A stretch of DNA of 64,000 bases from Sesamum alatum (lineage: Eukaryota; Streptophyta; Magnoliopsida; Lamiales; Pedaliaceae), in NCBI GenBank assembly GCA_034509735.1, contig JACGWO010000005.1, positions 37,540,479 to 37,604,478 of the forward strand, written 5' to 3'. The number at the start of each line of letters is the position of its first letter. The stretch's first letter is position 1. Both the position numbers and the translations under genes were made by a program. Below, piece after piece: positions 1 to 11,298 of this stretch. The notes beneath the pieces are model-generated. The model saw only the letters and a list, made by a program, of their open reading frames with translations, was not told the DNA's origin and did no database searches.

Positions 1-1
1 G

Positions 2-1935
2 ACCCCAATTCCTGAATGCAAATGTGGAGTGGCAAAAACTGTGTTTGAATTAACTTTATCCAGTCAATTGATGCAATTTCTAATGGGTCTAAATGAATGT
101 TATGACCACATTAGAAATCAGATTTTAGTAATGGACCCTTTACCTAATGTGAGCAAGGCATACTCCATGGTCTTGAGGGTCGAAAGACAGAGGGAAGTGA
201 ATGTAGGAATAGCAGACAACTTACATAATGCAACAATGCAAGTGAGGGGATCAGATATCAAAAGGACACATGTGTCTAAACCTGGGATGAAGGGCAGAAA
301 CTATGCAGAGAAGAAGCTGTTGTACTGTGAGAGTTGTGGACGGAATGGCTACACCAAAGACACTTGTTTCAAGTTGATAGAATATCCTGATTGGTATAAG
401 ACTATGATGGATCAAAAGAAGAAGGACCAAGGAGGAAGTGTGAAAACCTTTAATGTCCTTAGGGAAGGCAGCTCAACAGAAACACAAACTGGCAGGATGG
501 ATGAGCAGATTTCAGAAATGATCAGGGCAGAGTTTCAAAGATGGGTAAGAGGAAAAAGGGGTGTTGAACATGAGAAAGCCAATTATAATGAGTTCGATGA
601 CTTTGCAGGTACTCACTCCACTAACTTAGCACATTTTGATATAATTTCTAGTTCTTGGATAGTAGATAGTGGAGCCACGGCTCATATATGTGCTGATGCA
701 AAACTCTTTCACTCCTTAAACAAACACCTTCCAAAATCTTCTATTCACTTACCTGATGGCACAAAACATTCCATTCAACATATTGGAGAAATCATGCTTC
801 CTAACCAAGTACCTTTAAAACAAGTCCTCCATGTTCCCAGTTTTAAATGTAACCTCCTCTCGGTTAGCAAACTCACTTCTACCTCACATCTGGAATTCTA
901 TTTCTCATCTTCTTACTGCCTGTTGCAGGACCAGAGGACTAAAAAGATTGTTGCAGTAGGAAGATTGGTTGGGAGATTATATATTATAGATGAGTTTTCT
1001 TTTAGCCCACGGGTTCTTAGCATGATGAGTAGAAACAAAACTGTTAGCTACAAGGTGAATGTGAGTACTGATGATGTGGAGTTATGGCATAGGAGGTTAG
1101 GGCATACCCCTTTATCTGTTCTGCAGCATACTCATGTGTTTAACACAAAAAAGGGGGAAATGAATGCTTGTGAGGTTTGTCCTCTTGCCAAGCAACAAAG
1201 GCTATATTTCAATTCTAGTGAGTCACATTCTGAAAAAAGTTTTGACTTAATTCATGTGGATGTATGGGGGCCATACACTCAATATTCCCTTTCTAATTGT
1301 ACTTATATGCTTACTATAATGGATGCCATAGTAGAGCCACTTGGACCTATTTAATGAAACATAAAAGCCAAACTGTTCATCTCCTTGAATCTTTTTACCA
1401 CATGATTCACACACACTTCAATGCTAAGATCAAAACCATCAGAAGTGATAATGGCATGGAGTTCATCAATGAAAACTGCCAAACCTTTTTTAGCAAACAT
1501 GGTATTATTCACAAATAAAGTTGTGTCTACACACCACAAAAAAATGGTGTAGTAGAAAGAAAACACCAACACTTGCTACAAATAGCCAGAGCCCTAACGT
1601 TCCAGTCACACCTCCCAAAATATTTTTGGTCTGAAGCTGTTTTGACAGCAACCTTTCTCATAAACAAACTGCCTACCCCTGTCTTAAACTAGAAAACCCC
1701 ATATGAGTTGTTATACCATAAACCTGTTGACTACACCTCTCTAAAGGTGTTTGGGTGTTTGTGTTTTGCCACCAACATACATCTACATAAATCCAAATTT
1801 GAACAAAGGGCATATAGATGTATCTTCATTGGCTACATGCATGGACAAAAATGGTACAAGGTTTATGATTTAGACAACAAGACCACTTTTGTGTCAAGAG
1901 ATGTGGTATTTCATGAGTCCATTTTCCCCTTATAA
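2..1935 (+). pseudogene. copia gag-protease-integrase segment
   Basis: The reading frame is open from the window edge, so the real start is upstream. Gag (UBN2/Retrotran_gag type) is followed by a zinc knuckle near 336-372 that reads C-x2-C-x4-Y-x4-C, with Tyr in place of the metal-binding His. The protease signature DSGATAHIC is at about 668-694. The GAG-pre-integrase box (ELWHRRLGH) is near 1080, followed by an HxC..CxxC-like zinc segment and the integrase core start (DLIHVDVWGPY). The frame is lost at about 1325-1345. Integrase continues in another frame (RSDNG near 1441, the stop at 1516, then [10 protein letters not shown] near 1540, and another stop at 1690) and ends with the chromodomain-like GYMHGQKWYKVYD segment near 1840. 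Confidence 0.9.
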
Positions 1936-3780
1936 AGGCTGCCATGACATTTCTTATGACTGTCCGGTTCCTATTTTTGTTTCTGATGAACCATCTTCAT
2001 CACCAAACACTGAACCACCTTTAGACACTTCCCATGTTTCACCTGCACCACACAACTCACCTCCTCAAGATAAATTTCCCACACATACTCTTGAACTCTC
2101 CCAAAACGATATGCCCCTTAGACGGTCCACCAGGACAATACATAAACCTGGTTGGATGGAAGATTTTATTTCCCACCATTCCTTCACCAATCAGATCACT
2201 GTTTCTGAGCTTGCACCAGCACATAGTGTGTTTTTGGCTTCCTTATCTACTGTGCATGAACCCAGGACTTGTAATCAAGCATGTGGGAGCAGTAAATAGA
2301 GGGCTGTAATGAAGGATGAGTTGCAGGCCCTAGAAAATAACCATACTTGGGATGTGGCATTGCTGCCACAAGGAAAAACAACTATTGGGTGCAGATGGGT
2401 TTTTAAACTCAAAATGAAGGCTGATGGATCGATTGAAAGGCACAAAGCTAGGCTAGTCGCCAAAGGGTACAACCAAGTGCTAGGGGTGGACTACAATGCA
2501 AGCTTCTCACCTGTGGCAAAAACAATGACAATAAGGTTAATTTTAATTCTAGTTGCTGCTCATAACTGGCATATACACCAGCTTGACATAAATAATGCTT
2601 TCTTACATGGTCATCTCGATGAAGAGATCTATATGCAAGCTCTAGAAAGTTATGAGGTACCTCCTGGACATGTGTGCAGATTAAGGAGGTCATTGTATGG
2701 CTTGAAACAAGCCTCTAGACAATGGAACCAAAAGTTTATAGCTAAGCTGGCTTTATATGGTTTTACTCAATCCCCAAATGACCACTGCCTGTTTGTTAAA
2801 TGTGCAGGAGATAGTATGTTGGCTCTGTTGGTATACGTGGACGATATTTTTATGGCTGGACCTTCAGAAACGGACATTACAGAAGTTAAAGAATATCTTG
2901 AAAACCTCTTCACCATTAAAGACGTAGGGCCAGCCAAGTATTTTCTTGGATTAGAACTGGCACGATCTCTTGAAGGCTTGATTGTCACCCAACAGAAATA
3001 TGTGATGGATATAGTGAAAGATGCAGGCCTTAGCTCAGCAAAGGCCACTACCACCCTTCCCCCTGCAGGCATTAAGTTTGGAGATGATGCAGGCCCTTTG
3101 ATTCAGAATCCAGAGAGCTATAGAAGGTTGATTGGCAGACTGCTCTACCTCAGTTTTACTCGCCCTGATGTTTCCCATGCTTGCCAGCAGCTTAGTCAGT
3201 TTATCCAACAACCATGCCAACAACACTGGGACGCTGCTATATATCTTGTTCGGTACTTAAAAGGGACGCCTGCGAAAGGCTTATTTTTTCCAGCACAAAA
3301 CAATCTGAAAATGGTAGCATACTGTGACTCTGATTGGGCAAGCTGCACCATTTCCCGTCGATCACTGACTGGGTACTGTTTTGGGGTCTGCACTCGTGTC
3401 CTAGAAAACAAAAAAACATAATACAGTTTCTAGATCAACCGCGGAAGCCGAATATCGAAGCATGGCTTCCACAGTTTGTGAATTGGATTGGATCATACTT
3501 GCTTAAAGATTTTGGTTTTGTGGTTCCTACCCCGATTCCTTTCCTCTGCGATAACAAAGCGGCACTTCACATTGTCAGCAATCCAGTGTTTCATGAGCGG
3601 ACGAAACATCTAGAGATAGACTGTCACATAGTACGTGATCAATATAAGGCTGGGTTTATAGCTCCTTCTCATGTTCCCAGCAAGTTTCAGTTGGCGGATG
3701 TTTTTACCAAATCACTGCCTGAGTCCTCGTTCTCTTCCCTGATGTCCAAGTTGGGGTTGCTTTCCTTGCCCCCAGTCCAA
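1936..3780 (+). pseudogene. copia reverse transcriptase-RNase H segment
   Basis: A Pro/Ser-rich linker (about 1940-2300) ends at a stop near 2297, just before the RT domain. RT runs from about 2309 in one long open frame: W-V-F-K-L-K near 2400, ARLVAKGY near 2448, the Q-L-D-I-N-N-A-F-L-H-G box near 2580, SLYGLKQASR near 2692 and the catalytic YVDDI at 2832-2846. RNase H follows with YCDSDWA near 3321. The frame then breaks (shift near 3370-3400, TAG at 3402) and resumes with STAEAEYRSMA near 3437 and the D-N-K-A-A motif near 3551. RT itself is intact over about 370 codons, so decay is moderate. Confidence 0.9.
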
Positions 3781-3783
3781 CTT

Positions 3784-4020
3784 GGGGGGGGGGGGGGGGT
3801 GTTAAGATATCCACCTCAGCATCATAGTCAGCAGCTTATATGGCAAACACCAATTTCTTTGTTAAAAAGTGTTCTCTACCTTTTACATTTTTATCTTGAT
3901 GCCTTTCACGTTTTTGTATATCCTCTAGAATAGTCTTCTTTGTCTTATTCACAGATAGGTTGTTAGGATTAGATTCTTTTCTCTGCTATTTATTGCTTCA
4001 GTGAGTGCATTGTACATTCA
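3784..4020 (+). repeat. Guanine tract and putative 3' LTR of the copia element
   Basis: A run of 16 G (3784-3799) stands where the polypurine tract should be. It is followed directly by TGTTAAGATAT at 3800, a normal LTR start. A TATA-like stretch (TGTATATCC) is near 3915. The right end is not certain. Possible CA ends are at about 4010 and 4020, and no 5' LTR is available for comparison, so the LTR length (roughly 210-220 bp) is a guess. Confidence 0.6.
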
Positions 4021-5705
4021 TAATAGCTTGAATTCCAAATATAGCAAAATCATTCATGGATATGGAAAGCTCTTTTCTTTCAGCTGCTTTTGTACAATGG
4101 CACTTCCAATTTCATAGAAAATAGAGTGTCTATAAAGCTTTTAAATGAGTCTTGAAGATAATCACTATTTCTTGAGCCCAATTTAGCCCAAAATTAGATC
4201 ATTATTTTGGGCTGAGGCCCAAGCCCAGTTGGTTGTGGGCCTTTGTACTTGTTTTCGAAAAAAAGTTTTTTCTTTTTTTTTTTTGAGTCCAATCATTATT
4301 TCTTGATCCCAATCATGATTAGTTCATTAATTTCTGAATCTTTTTTTTCTTTTTTTCTTTTTAATTCAATTGAAGTCTTGTTCAAATGATTAGACTGTAA
4401 CTTCATAATCAAAATATTGTGCGTTTGAACTCGTGAATGCGTGCTATATATAACTATTTCTGTAGTAGTTTGAATACACTGAATGCAATTATCTATCCTA
4501 TATATATATATATATAAACTCAATTTATCAAGTTGAAGGAAAAAAATAGTAGTTGATCGATCGATATGTAGTACTAATGGATAGTATTACAAGAAAGGAA
4601 AAATTAGAAATATTTTTGCAAATAATTTAACAGCACGTCAAAGTATTTGATGTGAGCAGTGGAATACCAATTTTGTATTTTGAATTACAAACAAATGTTT
4701 GTTTGTTATGCTTTTACCATAAATAAACCCTATTTCTGATACGACCCAAATTACGAATGGATCTAACCTCCTTTGAAGCCAAAATGGTATTTCATTCGTC
4801 AAGAGAAGATACCAGACTTTGATTGTCGGATTTCTTTAGTATAAGGTATAAGAAAACGTATCAATCGTATACTTTTGAGTTAGTGAGTTCCATGTTTGTA
4901 ATGAAATCACACAAACGTCAAACGTATACCCACTTCAACTCTATTTTGAATTTATCTTTTTATCAATTGATGACAAGATAGACTCAATCATTATCCATTT
5001 TATCCGTTCATAATGAGATGGATTCAGACACATTCCCATCTTTTAAATTATGTTAAGACTTTCTTTTCTAGGATAGTTAACATAGGATGCATTAAAGGGT
5101 TAAATGCAACAGACTGTATAATACGATCAGGGAAAAACCTTTCGTGAAGAAAAAACTGCAATGTGACCCTCCGGACTTTAAAAAAAAAATAAAAATGTGC
5201 AACACAACCATTTACTCTAGAGGTATTGAGTTACTTTTTTCTAAAGTTTAGGAGGACTGGTTAATTAGAGATTTAGCACTTTTTCTTTAACTAATCCACT
5301 TGTCATGCTTAATATATGTGCATAATTATTAAAAGATTACAAAAAGTATTCATTTATTATTTCCACCTACAATTTCATTGTTAATATATTTATATTCAAA
5401 TTCACATGAAAAAAAAATAAAAACTAAATAATAGATTATGATAAGGTTATTATTATAATACAGAAGTCATTAAATCAGATTCTTCTCTACAATACTTCCA
5501 TTAAAAAAATACAAAAAAAAGGATTAATCTCAGTAAGACAATCTAAAAGCATTTGACAACATTGTAAGAAGAACTCAATCAGATTGTCTGCTTCAAACAT
5601 TCTTCAGAACTCATTTCAGCTCCAAATAGAAACACATAAAAATGAAAAAAGTGCAGCCAATGCCTTGCTCATAGCAGCAAATACAGCCAACCTCTCTCTC
5701 TCTCT
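4021..5705. other. AT-rich spacer between copia element and CrRLK1L gene
   Basis: No coding potential is seen. The stretch has a GCCCAA-rich patch (4180-4240), a (TA)n tract near 4497-4516, and simple A/T runs. The part next to 5705 should hold the 3' UTR of the receptor kinase gene on the minus strand. I see no clear poly(A) signal to place its end. Confidence 0.5.
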
Positions 5706-8303
5706 TCACCTTCCTTGAAAAGTTTCAAGAAACATAGGAGAAGCCACAACCAGCCCAGAATCATCACTGACATCAACAACCATCTCATCCCTTTTCTCCT
5801 GATCACTACTCTTTCCAGCAGCCTCATTAACATCCATTTTCATCTTCTTACCATCACTCTCATGATCATCATCTCCAGCAGACTCAGCTGAATTTGCTGA
5901 TGCTGTCCCTTGCAGCTGCAAAGCATGCTCCAAGTGCCATAGAACATCTCCCATTGAGGGCCTGTCCACCCCATACTCAGCCAAGCATTTCTCAGCGGCC
6001 TCAACATACTTCATGAGTGATTCTTGAGTTATAGTTCCGGAAATAGCTGGATCAACGATCTTGTGTATGCACCCTTTTGCGTTCTGTTGCTTAGCGAACT
6101 CGGCCAGGTTCACTTGATCCCTCGGTAGTGCAGGATCAAGAGCCGGCCTAGCGCATAACACCTCAAAAAGCACGACTCCAAATGAGTAAACGTCGGACTT
6201 TTCTGTCAGCTGCTGCCTCCTGAAGTACTCGGGATCAAGGTATCCGAAGCTGCCCTTAACCGCCGTGCTGACATGAGTTTGGTCGAGAGAGGCCGGTCCG
6301 GCCTTGGACAGGCCAAAATCGGATACTTTGGCTACGAAGTTCTCATCAAGAAGTATGTTTGTCGTTTTAACGTCCCGGTGGATTATCCCTTGTGTGGAAC
6401 CAGTGTGGAGATAGTGCAGTCCTCTTGCTGATCCTATGCAGACCTCAAGCCTCTGCCTCCATGATAATGGAGGCAGGGTTGAGCCGTATAGGTGATCGCG
6501 GAGAGGGCCATAGGCCATGTACTCGTAGACTAGGATCATTTCTGATTGTTCATCACAGTATCCAATGAGTGAAACCAGGTGTCTATGCCTTAGCTTTGAT
6601 AGCAACTGGATTTCGGTTTGGAATTCATTGATCCCTTGTGATGAGGATGGATTGCCTCGTTTTATGGCGACTTTCGTTCCGTCTTCCAGCTCACCGAGGT
6701 ACACTTTTCCGAACCCTCCAACCCCAACAACCGCCTTTTCATCAAAGTTCTTGGTCGCATCACGAAGCTCGTTGAGAGTGAAGTACCTCCCAAGATTGAG
6801 CCCTGAATTGACAATGCTCGAAAAAGTAGTGCTCTTGCTCTTGCTTGACAAGAAGCTGCATTGGCTGGAATTGAGAGGGAGAAGCCATGATGAGAAGGTC
6901 TTTTGCTTCTCATAACCTTTAGGCCTCTTCTGCCATCTGAGTATTCCAATCAAGAGCAAAAGCAATGCCGTTGCCCCCAACGCTAGGCCGATGCCAGCAG
7001 CAACTTTCATCGTGCCGGTAGGCCCTGATTTTAGGCCCCTGTAAGTCCCATCAGTCGAGAACAATCCATCCAAACTCCCAGCTGAGTTGCTTAGCTTCAT
7101 CACCTCCAAGCCATTCAGGATAGCATTTGGCAAACTCGACTGAAGGTTGGAAGTCGGCCCAACTTGAATCACAACAGTTCCATTTGAAATGGCTGAGGCA
7201 TTGAGCACAAAGTCTTTGTAGTAAGGGATGGCCAGGCCTGATGTGAGTGTTGACAGGTCAAGGCTCGAAACGCCTGTGATCCCGTTGACATACACATTGA
7301 AGTAGAGCTCATTGAGCCCCTTGCTCACAATATCACAGAAGTGGAGCCTTATCAGATATGAAAAAGAAGGATCAACACTCATTTTCCATGTCAGGTTGAA
7401 ATTTGGATCAGCTGTTCCAGAGTCTGCCATCTGATCAGCTGTTGCATATACCCAATGCGGAGCGATTAAAGGCGTGGCTCCACCTTTCGGGTATTGTATC
7501 ACATCTGTTGGGACCGACACGTTTTTAGCCCCTTCAGGGAAGACCATGAATTGGCCATCAGGAAGCCAAGTTCTCCACAATGTGTCATTCTTGGGAGTCA
7601 CAATAGGCCCTCCCACGTTTAGCCGGTACGACACCTCCATCGCGTAGTTATTCAAGCCATTGAAGTCGCCAACCGGTGAAACAGCTGAGGCCAAGTCGGA
7701 TATGAGGTCGTCCGGGGCTGAAACGAGCTCAATCGCGTTAATAAACGCTACCGACTTCTTCATAGGTGAGAACTTGAGGGTGAGCTTATCAGAAGTGATG
7801 TTGATGAGGTACTCTCTGAACACCATTTTAGTGCTGTCTTTGACTGAAAAACCGTGCAAGAGAACGATATCGTCTGTGGTGATTGTAAATGTAGCTGAGG
7901 TCAGATTGTAGGAGGGGTGAGTGAGAGGATAGAAATGCAAACGAATCCAATGCCGGCCTGGCCGGACAATGGGAAACCTGTACATTGACTCATGATGAAA
8001 GATTCTTGCAGTTAGATATAAGGGAAGAACTGAGGAAGAAGCAGAAGAAGAAGGAGAGACATTGTTGGGAAAAGAAGTGATGGAAGTTAGAATATCTTCA
8101 TCTGTTGATAAGTAAGAAGCAGACTGAGGATCAGACTTGAAAGTTCTGCCGTCATCAAGAACGGCATCATCAGGCGACCCGCAGTTGATCAGATAATTAT
8201 CAGCAGGAGTGAACGAAGATGACGACAAATCCCCTAACACGAAACATGTCGAATAAAGAACAAGAAAAACGAATAGCCACCTAGTCGTCGTCCCTCCTCC
8301 CAT
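5706..8303 (-). CDS. CrRLK1L (malectin-like) receptor kinase, THESEUS1/At5g24010-like
   Basis: This is a single-exon gene of 865 residues, usual for the Catharanthus receptor-like kinase 1-like family. The N-terminus has a signal peptide (about 1-24). Two malectin-like domains fill the ectodomain (about 30-410; NYLINCGS near 36, VSYRLNVGG near 230), and there are many N-glycosylation sequons. One membrane span lies at about 433-458. The Ser/Thr kinase is complete: glycine loop GVGGFG near 526, Lys of VAIK near 546, HRDVKTTN near 641, DFG near 662 and the APE-equivalent LDPEYF. Family members sit in the plasma membrane, sense cell-wall integrity and bind RALF peptides. By pattern it is nearer THE1/At5g24010 than FERONIA, but a tree would be needed. 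The tail is Asp/Glu/Ser-rich and ends FQGR. The start is the first Met of the frame and leads straight into the signal peptide. Confidence 0.97.
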   Translation of the reverse strand: MGGGTTTRWLFVFLVLYSTCFVLGDLSSSSFTPADNYLINCGSPDDAVLDDGRTFKSDPQSASYLSTDEDILTSITSFPNNVSPSSSASSSVLPLYLTARIFHHESMYRFPIVRPGRHWIRLHFYPLTHPSYNLTSATFTITTDDIVLLHGFSVKDSTKMVFREYLINITSDKLTLKFSPMKKSVAFINAIELVSAPDDLISDLASAVSPVGDFNGLNNYAMEVSYRLNVGGPIVTPKNDTLWRTWLPDGQFMVFPEGAKNVSVPTDVIQYPKGGATPLIAPHWVYATADQMADSGTADPNFNLTWKMSVDPSFSYLIRLHFCDIVSKGLNELYFNVYVNGITGVSSLDLSTLTSGLAIPYYKDFVLNASAISNGTVVIQVGPTSNLQSSLPNAILNGLEVMKLSNSAGSLDGLFSTDGTYRGLKSGPTGTMKVAAGIGLALGATALLLLLIGILRWQKRPKGYEKQKTFSSWLLPLNSSQCSFLSSKSKSTTFSSIVNSGLNLGRYFTLNELRDATKNFDEKAVVGVGGFGKVYLGELEDGTKVAIKRGNPSSSQGINEFQTEIQLLSKLRHRHLVSLIGYCDEQSEMILVYEYMAYGPLRDHLYGSTLPPLSWRQRLEVCIGSARGLHYLHTGSTQGIIHRDVKTTNILLDENFVAKVSDFGLSKAGPASLDQTHVSTAVKGSFGYLDPEYFRRQQLTEKSDVYSFGVVLFEVLCARPALDPALPRDQVNLAEFAKQQNAKGCIHKIVDPAISGTITQESLMKYVEAAEKCLAEYGVDRPSMGDVLWHLEHALQLQGTASANSAESAGDDDHESDGKKMKMDVNEAAGKSSDQEKRDEMVVDVSDDSGLVVASPMFLETFQGR

Positions 8304-8842
8304 TCGGGTGGCGATGGGTGTCGTTCACGGGGGCGATAAGGCGGAGGAGGAGGTGGTTCTTGGTGGGGTGGACATAAGGAGAGTATGATGAGAAGAGTAT
8401 GTTTTGACAATGTTTTTGAGGGGGTTTGTAAGTGAGGACTTAGGCAAAAATGATGGTCGGATGCATGTTGGGGAGAACGTGCAGTGTTGTAATAAGAGTT
8501 TGTGTTAGAGAAATAAAAGTTTAATGTTGTGTGAGAAGAGATGATTTGATCAAACCGCGTATACAGCTGGGAAATAGCTAAGGGAAGTTAGTTTGTGATA
8601 TTGACCTTAATTTGAACTTAGGATGTGATGATTTGTAGTTGACATGTCTAGGGAGGGTGGACCTTTGTTTTTTTTGTATGAAAAAGAGCCATGTTTAGTG
8701 CCGGAGATTGTGTATCATTTCTTGCTAAAATGTTGTGATACATGTAGGGATTAGGGATATTGTTGCACAAATCAGGTCTGGTCGAAACAAGTGTAATATA
8801 CTTGTCATATGACGATGGTAGGAAAGATTGTATTTTATGTCT
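8304..8842 (-). promoter_or_regulatory. Upstream region of the CrRLK1L gene
   Basis: This 540-bp segment lies 5' of the receptor kinase start and is not coding. It should contain its promoter and 5' UTR. I see no unambiguous TATA box. The fold-back element at 8843 marks its distal limit. Confidence 0.4.
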
Positions 8843-9333
8843 CATAACTTATAACGTTTGTGATTTTGGTCCCATTAATTTTCGGCATAGCAATTTTAGC
8901 CCCATAAATCCATGAACGTTGCAATTTTAGTCCCACGGAGAGATTCCATCAAAATCTTAACGGATGGAACACGTGAATGGCATGTGCTTCCTTAACTTAA
9001 CATGTGTTTGACTTATTTGAGTTAGCTGGAGAGAGACTCAAAACATTTCCCCCAAATTGGACGAAAAAATTGTGGAAAAACGTACCCTAGCCCCTCTTCT
9101 CACCCTACACAACGATTTTTCATCCAATTTGGGGGAAATGTTTTGTTTCTCTCTCTAGCTAACTCTTCTAGTCAAATAAAGGTTATGTTAACGGAGCATG
9201 TGCTCCATCCGTTAAATAAGATTTTAACGGAATCTGTCAATGGGACTAAAATTGCAACGTTTGTGGATTTTTGGGACTAAAATTGCTACGTTGAAAATTA
9301 ATGGGACCAAAATCACAAACGGTGTAAGTTATG
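8843..9333. mobile_element. 491-bp fold-back (MITE-like) element
   Basis: The two halves are inverted copies. The left end CATAACTTATAACGTTTGTG pairs with the right end CACAAACGGTGTAAGTTATG. The match continues inward through TTTTGGTCCCATTAATTTTC, a second TTTTAGTCCC repeat, the ACGGA-containing segment and a CCCCAAATTGG box on each side of a short centre (about 9080-9115). The whole element would fold into one long hairpin. No clear target duplication flanks it, so the superfamily is open. It contains no ORF of note. Confidence 0.85.
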
Positions 9334-9518
9334 GATTTGGAAAAAAAATTGTTGCTTATGTACAGTTTAAATGAAGTGGTGTTGAAATAAATAGGCGTGA
9401 AACTTATACATTCACTTTTACATTCTCTTCACTTATTCTCCCCCACCAAACATGAGATTTTTTTTTTCCTTAAACGTCCATTTTTACCTCTACTTTTCTC
9501 ATACATTCATTTTCCTCG

Positions 9519-9785
9519 AGAGGGTGTTTGACTAAGCTTGTTTAAAAAAATATTTTTAGAGCTTATAAGATGTTATATCTTATTTTAAAAATAAATTGAC
9601 AATGTGTTTGGATAAAATAAAATTATGTAGCTTATAAGATGTTGGTAACGATAAATTGTAATTAATTTGAAGAAAATTGTTGAGATCTTCAAAATAAATT
9701 AGCAATTTTTTATCCTTTCTTTTCCTAAAAAAATTATAATAAGCTCATAATATTTTACTTTTAGAGCTTATATAACGGACACATG
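9519..9785. mobile_element. Partial Tourist-like MITE
   Basis: GAGAGGGTGTTTGACTAAGCTTG at the left, followed by repeated CTTATAAGATGTT blocks, matches the family seen complete at 33929-34841 and 58142-58530. The right terminal repeat is missing, so this is a 5' fragment. Confidence 0.6.
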
Positions 9786-9929
9786 CGTACTTTTACAGTA
9801 ATATTTCACTCGAATTGAAATGATTTTATTGAATCTGATTGTATTTTGGTTGCTCTAAACTTTGAACAATTGAGCCTCTCTGTAATTTGTTTAATTTTTT
9901 TGTTATGCCAATCTCGAGTTTAAAAAAAA

Positions 9930-10387
9930 AAAAAAACTATTAAAATTATAAATACCCCTTTATTGTTTGAAAAATTACAAATACCCTTTCATTGTTTGAA
10001 AAATTACAATTCAAATAAAAAATAATTATATAGACCCTAGATAGAGATGTGAAAGTACTGCTTTAACCTTGCTAATTTTTTATTTTTTTTAAAAGAAATA
10101 TTTAAAAAATGTAAAAAAAAAAAAAACTTGAGAGTGTGTAAATAAATAATCCATAGAGAATTAGTCCATAAAAAAATATTTTAGAAAATTCTAAAAAATA
10201 TATAAATTATAACTTATAATTCAAAAGAGCATATTGGGCAGTTCACCACAAAAATTGGATGGAAACTGAACGAAATGCATTCATTGTTAGACGAATGTTA
10301 AAAATAGAGATATTTATAATTTTTCAAATAATAAAAAAATTATTTATAATTATGTCAAATCTCAAGAAGATAGTTGTAATTTACCCT
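9930..10387. mobile_element. MITE of the GGGTAAATTACA family, left end degraded
   Basis: The right end GTAATTTACCC, the block AATTATGTCAAATCTCAAG and the core CAGTTCACCACAAAAATTGGATGG identify the family. The left end is blurred by A-runs, and a short stretch with AAATACCCTTTCATTGTTTG is duplicated near 9940-10000. A 63-codon ORF inside is chance. Confidence 0.7.
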
Positions 10388-10831
10388 ATTAATAATATAT
10401 TTAGGGGCTTTCATATAAAGAAGCCCTTGGCTAATTCTCTGCAAAAGTAATTCCAAAAACAAGGTCAATTAATTATAATAATGAGATGTGAATTAAATAT
10501 ACATATATTGATTGGTTAATCATTGTTAATTATACGACAAGTATAATGCATTCTGTATATGATTAATTTCGATTTAGCTGAATTCATAATTTCATAATGA
10601 ACATCATTGAAATTGATTTTATAGATAATGATGGAAAGTTCGTTGTAGATTTATCAAATATATATCCTTTAGGACAAATGATTGACAACTAATTATCACA
10701 AGTACTAAATAAAAACATGATTTTAAAACATTAGAAAATCCAAGGGACAGATGAATATAATTGCAGAAACGCCTGTGCTCACATTCTAGGGTTGGTAAGA
10801 ATGACATGTGTTTTAAGATAACACAATTATC

Positions 10832-10865
<34 letters not shown>

Positions 10866-11298
10866 GAAGTACTCGACGTACATATGGCCTTTTGAGATAT
10901 ATATAATGCCAAATATACGCGCGTAAATTATTTTAGTATTTTTAATATATATCAACATCTGTTATTATTCGATAATATTGATTGATTATAAAATATTTGT
11001 CAATATCTATTATTTTGTATATATATATATATATATTTAATTAATATATTGAATTACATCATAAATACCATGATATTATCGATCATCTCAAAATATTATC
11101 AGCCATAATTTTCAATAAGTTTATATCATTTTGAATGTTATATTCGTTATTTGGATTTAGCCTTTCTTTTCTTGGGAGTTCTTTTAATATGATTTATTTG
11201 GGCATGGGCATGTCAATGGGCCAAAATTGATCAGATTCGAACCTATTAATAACCTAAATCCTTACTTTTAAATTAAATCCAAATTCATTAAATTAAAT
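10388..11298. other. AT-rich spacer with a (TAA)n microsatellite
   Basis: No gene is seen. It contains a perfect AAT/TAA trinucleotide tract (about 10832-10865), a (TA)n tract near 11016-11036 and A/T-rich filler. Confidence 0.6.
10832..10865. repeat. (AAT)n microsatellite
   Basis: About eleven uninterrupted trinucleotide units. It is noncoding and likely length-polymorphic. Confidence 0.95.

Larger units (their letters stand above)
2..4020 (+). mobile_element. Degenerate Ty1/copia LTR retrotransposon, 5' part outside window
   Basis: The order gag, zinc knuckle, aspartic protease, integrase, reverse transcriptase, RNase H, guanine tract and LTR is diagnostic of Ty1/copia. The 5' LTR, primer-binding site and start of gag lie left of the window. 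The element is dead: a frameshift lies in the integrase near 1325-1345, and stop codons occur at 1516, 1690 and 3402. The stops at 1690 and 3402 sit where the family has Trp, so each is a TGG to TAG change. A further frameshift lies at about 3370-3400. No target-site duplication can be checked because the left end is missing. Confidence 0.95.

Noticed and set aside
6565..6915. Plus-strand frame of 116 codons
   Set aside because: Antisense shadow of the receptor kinase domain.
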